From: CAYJAZ01 sp964369165
GTDB taxonomy: Bacteria; Desulfobacterota; Desulfovibrionia; Desulfovibrionales; Desulfovibrionaceae
NCBI GenBank assembly: GCA_964369165.1
Contig: CAYJFE010000031.1
Span: 1 to 26,958 of the forward strand
Direction: 5' to 3'
Length of the DNA: 26,958 nucleotides
Shown here: positions 25,442-26,958 of the stretch, piece by piece
How the letters are laid out: each line of letters begins with the position of its first letter
Position numbering within the stretch: the first letter of the stretch is position 1
The notes under the pieces: model-generated
Told to the model about the DNA's origin: nothing
Databases searched by the model: none
Seen by the model: only the letters and a program-made list of their open reading frames with translations
Program-made: the position numbers and the translations under genes

Positions 25442-25534
25442 TTATTTAAGAATACAACAAGACTCCTTCCCGTGTGCTATGGGCTGGCTAAAAAAGCTAA
25501 AGCTAAAGAAGAAGTTATTGCTTGATAAAATCAT
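25442..25534 (-). CDS. Phenylalanine leader peptide (attenuator), 30 aa
   Basis: This 30-codon ORF starts at 25534 and ends in TAA at 25442-25444. AAGGA lies six bases upstream of the ATG. It contains NNFFFSFSFF (residues 6-15): six Phe codons in eight, with Ser between. This is the sign of a pheL/pheM-type attenuator. The RNA supports it. Region 1, ACUUCUUCUU (25515-25506), can pair with region 2, GGGAAGGAGU (25471-25462), ten pairs. Region 2, CACGGGAA (25474-25467), can instead pair with UUUCCGUG (25412-25405), eight pairs, inside the terminator's 5' arm. Ribosome stalling at Phe codons would mask region 1 and favour the antiterminator, allowing read-through. A TTGACA promoter precedes it. 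The ORF is too short for normal gene calling. Confidence 0.85.
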   Translation of the reverse strand: MILSSNNFFFSFSFFSQPIAHGKESCCILK

Positions 25535-25559
25535 TTGTATTCCTTAATTATTTTTTATA

Positions 25560-25588
25560 GTTTTATCTAAAGAGCTCTGCTTTGTCAA
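25560..25588 (-). promoter_or_regulatory. Promoter of the Phe leader transcript
   Basis: A consensus TTGACA -35 (minus strand, plus 25583-25588) is 17 bases from TAAAAC (plus 25560-25565), about 25 bases upstream of the leader ATG. Confidence 0.6.
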
Positions 25589-25694
25589 GTTAAATATATA
25601 TTTTTAATACTCTTTATTTTCAATGGCTTATAGTTTGAAATTGTATTGTTCGCATTTGTGAACTTATATTTTCCTTTTTGAAACTTTTATTTCA

Positions 25695-25723
25695 TTGACT
25701 TTATGCCCCATCATCTATATATT
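25695..25723 (+). promoter_or_regulatory. Predicted sigma70 promoter of the DUF2333 gene
   Basis: TTGACT (25695-25700) and TATATT (25718-25723) are separated by 17 bases. The CDS begins about 50 bases further on. The rest of 25535-25771 holds only this promoter and the divergent leader promoter. Confidence 0.55.
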
Positions 25724-25771
25724 TAAAATGAAAATGTGCATTCACAAAAGAATTGATTAAGGAGTATACTT

Positions 25772-26734
25772 ATGAAAAATTTGTTTTCTTTTAGGGCAAA
25801 AAATGAAGACGGCACTTACGAAGATAAAGTCACACTTTTTGACATCTTTGCTGTAATTCTTACACAGTTTATTATCTTCGCTCTTATTGTATTGACTATT
25901 TGGGGCAGTCAAAAGCTTTACACAAAGCTAGATCCTGCTGTTTTTCCAAACACATACGCACTTCAAGCTAGTGTTGATTCCTCTGAAGAAGAAAAAGGTG
26001 TTGAACTTTTGAACGCTATCACTTCTCAGTTACGCTACGAGCTTGATTCACCCTTCGGCTGGACAGCAAATGATATCCTCTTCAATAAATTTATTCTTGA
26101 TAATAGAGCATACCGTCAATACGGCGTCTACAATGCCACAAAGATTCTTATTGATTTCTACTCAACTAATGTTGCAAAACTAGGCAATGCAGACAAAGAA
26201 AACGAAGATCTTTATTCAGCAAAAATGAACCACTTTGCGCTTAGCCCATCACGCTGGGGATTTTTATTTATTCCATCAGCTGAATCAAGCTATGAAAAAG
26301 GTTTAGAACTTATGGCAAAATATCAGCAAGATCTTATGGCTGGCAACGCCATCTACAATCTGCGCTCAGACGATATACACAATGCCCTTGACCTTATTGT
26401 AAGCGATAAATTATTAGGCTATGCTATCGGTCTTTTGCAGGCTGAAGCAGTAGAAGATGAATCTTTCACAGAAGTTGATAATAAGATTTATGAAGCACAA
26501 GGCATGGCCTTAGTTATCAGAGATTTCTTTGTAGCACTTTATGCCCTTTACCCAGAAATTGCTGAAAAAAATAATCAGCAAAACTATGATAGAGCACTTT
26601 CTTACCTTAATTCAATTTGTGAATACGATCCACTTATTGTGACAAAAAGTTTCAATTCAACAGAACTTATTATATCCTACCTTCTTTTTGCTAGAAACAG
26701 AATCGAAGATATAAAAGAAAGCATCAAAATATAA
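25772..26734 (+). CDS. DUF2333 family membrane protein
   Basis: This 320-aa protein has one N-terminal transmembrane segment (about 24-46: FDIFAVILTQFIIFALIVLTIW) and a long periplasmic, mainly helical part. It matches DUF2333 by features I recognise: ELDSPFGWTANDILFNKFILDNRAYRQYGV (about 90-119), then LSPSRWGFLFIPSAESSYEKGLELMAKYQQDLMAGNAIYNLRSDDI. This gives a good fit over the whole domain. The function is unknown; the family occurs in proteobacteria. An AAGGAG site precedes the start. It is monocistronic: own promoter upstream and terminator downstream. Confidence 0.85.
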   Translation: MKNLFSFRAKNEDGTYEDKVTLFDIFAVILTQFIIFALIVLTIWGSQKLYTKLDPAVFPNTYALQASVDSSEEEKGVELLNAITSQLRYELDSPFGWTANDILFNKFILDNRAYRQYGVYNATKILIDFYSTNVAKLGNADKENEDLYSAKMNHFALSPSRWGFLFIPSAESSYEKGLELMAKYQQDLMAGNAIYNLRSDDIHNALDLIVSDKLLGYAIGLLQAEAVEDESFTEVDNKIYEAQGMALVIRDFFVALYALYPEIAEKNNQQNYDRALSYLNSICEYDPLIVTKSFNSTELIISYLLFARNRIEDIKESIKI

Positions 26735-26759
26735 AATAATATTAAGATATTTATAAGCA

Positions 26760-26798
26760 AAGTCCGATAATTCTCTATTGAGATTATCGGACTTTTTT
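26760..26798 (+). terminator. Terminator after the DUF2333 gene
   Basis: The 11-bp stem AGTCCGATAAT/ATTATCGGACT (26761-26771 and 26783-26793) has an 11-base loop and a T run. It lies 26 bases beyond the stop, and could also end the minus-strand tRNA transcript. Confidence 0.85.
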
Positions 26799-26808
26799 AT
26801 TGCTAAAA

Positions 26809-26885
26809 TGGTGGGCCCGGCAGGAATCGAACCTGCGGCCTAACGCTTAGGAGGCGTTCGCTCTATCCAACTGAGCTACGAGCCC
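26809..26885 (-). tRNA. tRNA-Arg (anticodon CCU)
   Basis: On the minus strand the cloverleaf reads: acceptor GGGCTCG pairing with CGGGCCC (one G-U), D-arm with AGCTCAGTTGGATAGAGC, anticodon loop CTCCTAA (anticodon CCT, which reads AGG), T-arm GTTCGAATC and discriminator A. CCA is encoded at 26809-26811. Total 77 bases. Confidence 0.95.
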
Positions 26886-26893
26886 GCATGACT

Positions 26894-26922
26894 TAAATAG
26901 TTCTATTTGTCTTAGATGTCAA
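26894..26922 (-). promoter_or_regulatory. Promoter of tRNA-Arg
   Basis: TTGACA (plus 26917-26922) and TATTTA (plus 26894-26899) lie 17 bases apart on the minus strand, 8 bases before the tRNA. A full consensus -35 is as expected for a tRNA. Confidence 0.6.
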
Positions 26923-26958
26923 ATACTAATTTAGAGTTTGATTTATAGATAAGGATTG

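Noticed and set aside
25328..25525. Plus-strand 65-codon ORF ending in KKAKAKEEVIA
   Set aside because: It is the complement of the Phe leader and its terminator. The Lys/Ala-rich tail is the antisense of Phe and Ser codons, and there is no good ribosome site.
1..26958. CRISPR array, insertion sequence or prophage
   Set aside because: No regularly spaced repeats, transposase, integrase or phage genes were found on either strand; composition is even across the window.

Overview
The window is AT-rich, densely packed bacterial DNA, most probably from a low-GC, possibly host-associated Gram-negative proteobacterium. The Gram-negative envelope is shown by a TolC-type outer-membrane factor, an RND pump with a periplasmic adaptor, and a secreted alpha-2-macroglobulin. 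DUF2333, DUF533 (YebE-like), a PhoB-type promoter and a leader-peptide attenuator are all typical of proteobacteria. I cannot name the genus.

Layout. 1-700: a membrane-anchored protein whose C-terminus resembles BECR-fold toxin nucleases (minus). 700-1680: a VOC-fold enzyme under an HxlR-type regulator, with a GTAC palindrome between them. 1763-3413: a TetR regulator divergent from a metallo-beta-lactamase-fold hydrolase. 3505-4302: a DUF533/TerB-like protein. 4444-10231: a PadR regulator divergent from a three-gene efflux operon (TolC-like, adaptor, RND pump); three ATGT-N8-ACAT operators lie in the shared promoter. 10523-15520: an operon behind three PHO-box repeats, encoding a lipoprotein binding protein, two permeases, an ATPase and a PHP-domain phosphoesterase. 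15517-17862: an MFS transporter and a YrbG-type Na/Ca exchanger, divergently transcribed. 17944-23610: a very large alpha-2-macroglobulin. 23757-25534: a sodium:solute symporter preceded by a complete phenylalanine attenuator. 25772-26734: a DUF2333 protein. 26809-26885: tRNA-Arg(CCU), minus strand.

The most notable signals are three. (1) A short leader ORF with six Phe codons in eight, followed by mutually exclusive antiterminator and terminator hairpins, sits upstream of an SSS symporter rather than a Phe biosynthesis or pheST gene. This predicts that the symporter responds to Phe-tRNA charging. (2) The RND pump lacks all three charged proton-relay residues of AcrB (D407/D408/K940 become A/N/N), and its partner adaptor lacks the lipoyl and alpha-hairpin domains; together they look like a divergent tripartite system. 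(3) The PHO-box-led ABC transporter plus PHP hydrolase looks like an uptake-and-hydrolysis module for an organophosphate or phosphonate.

All assignments come from reading the sequence. No database search or structure prediction was run.
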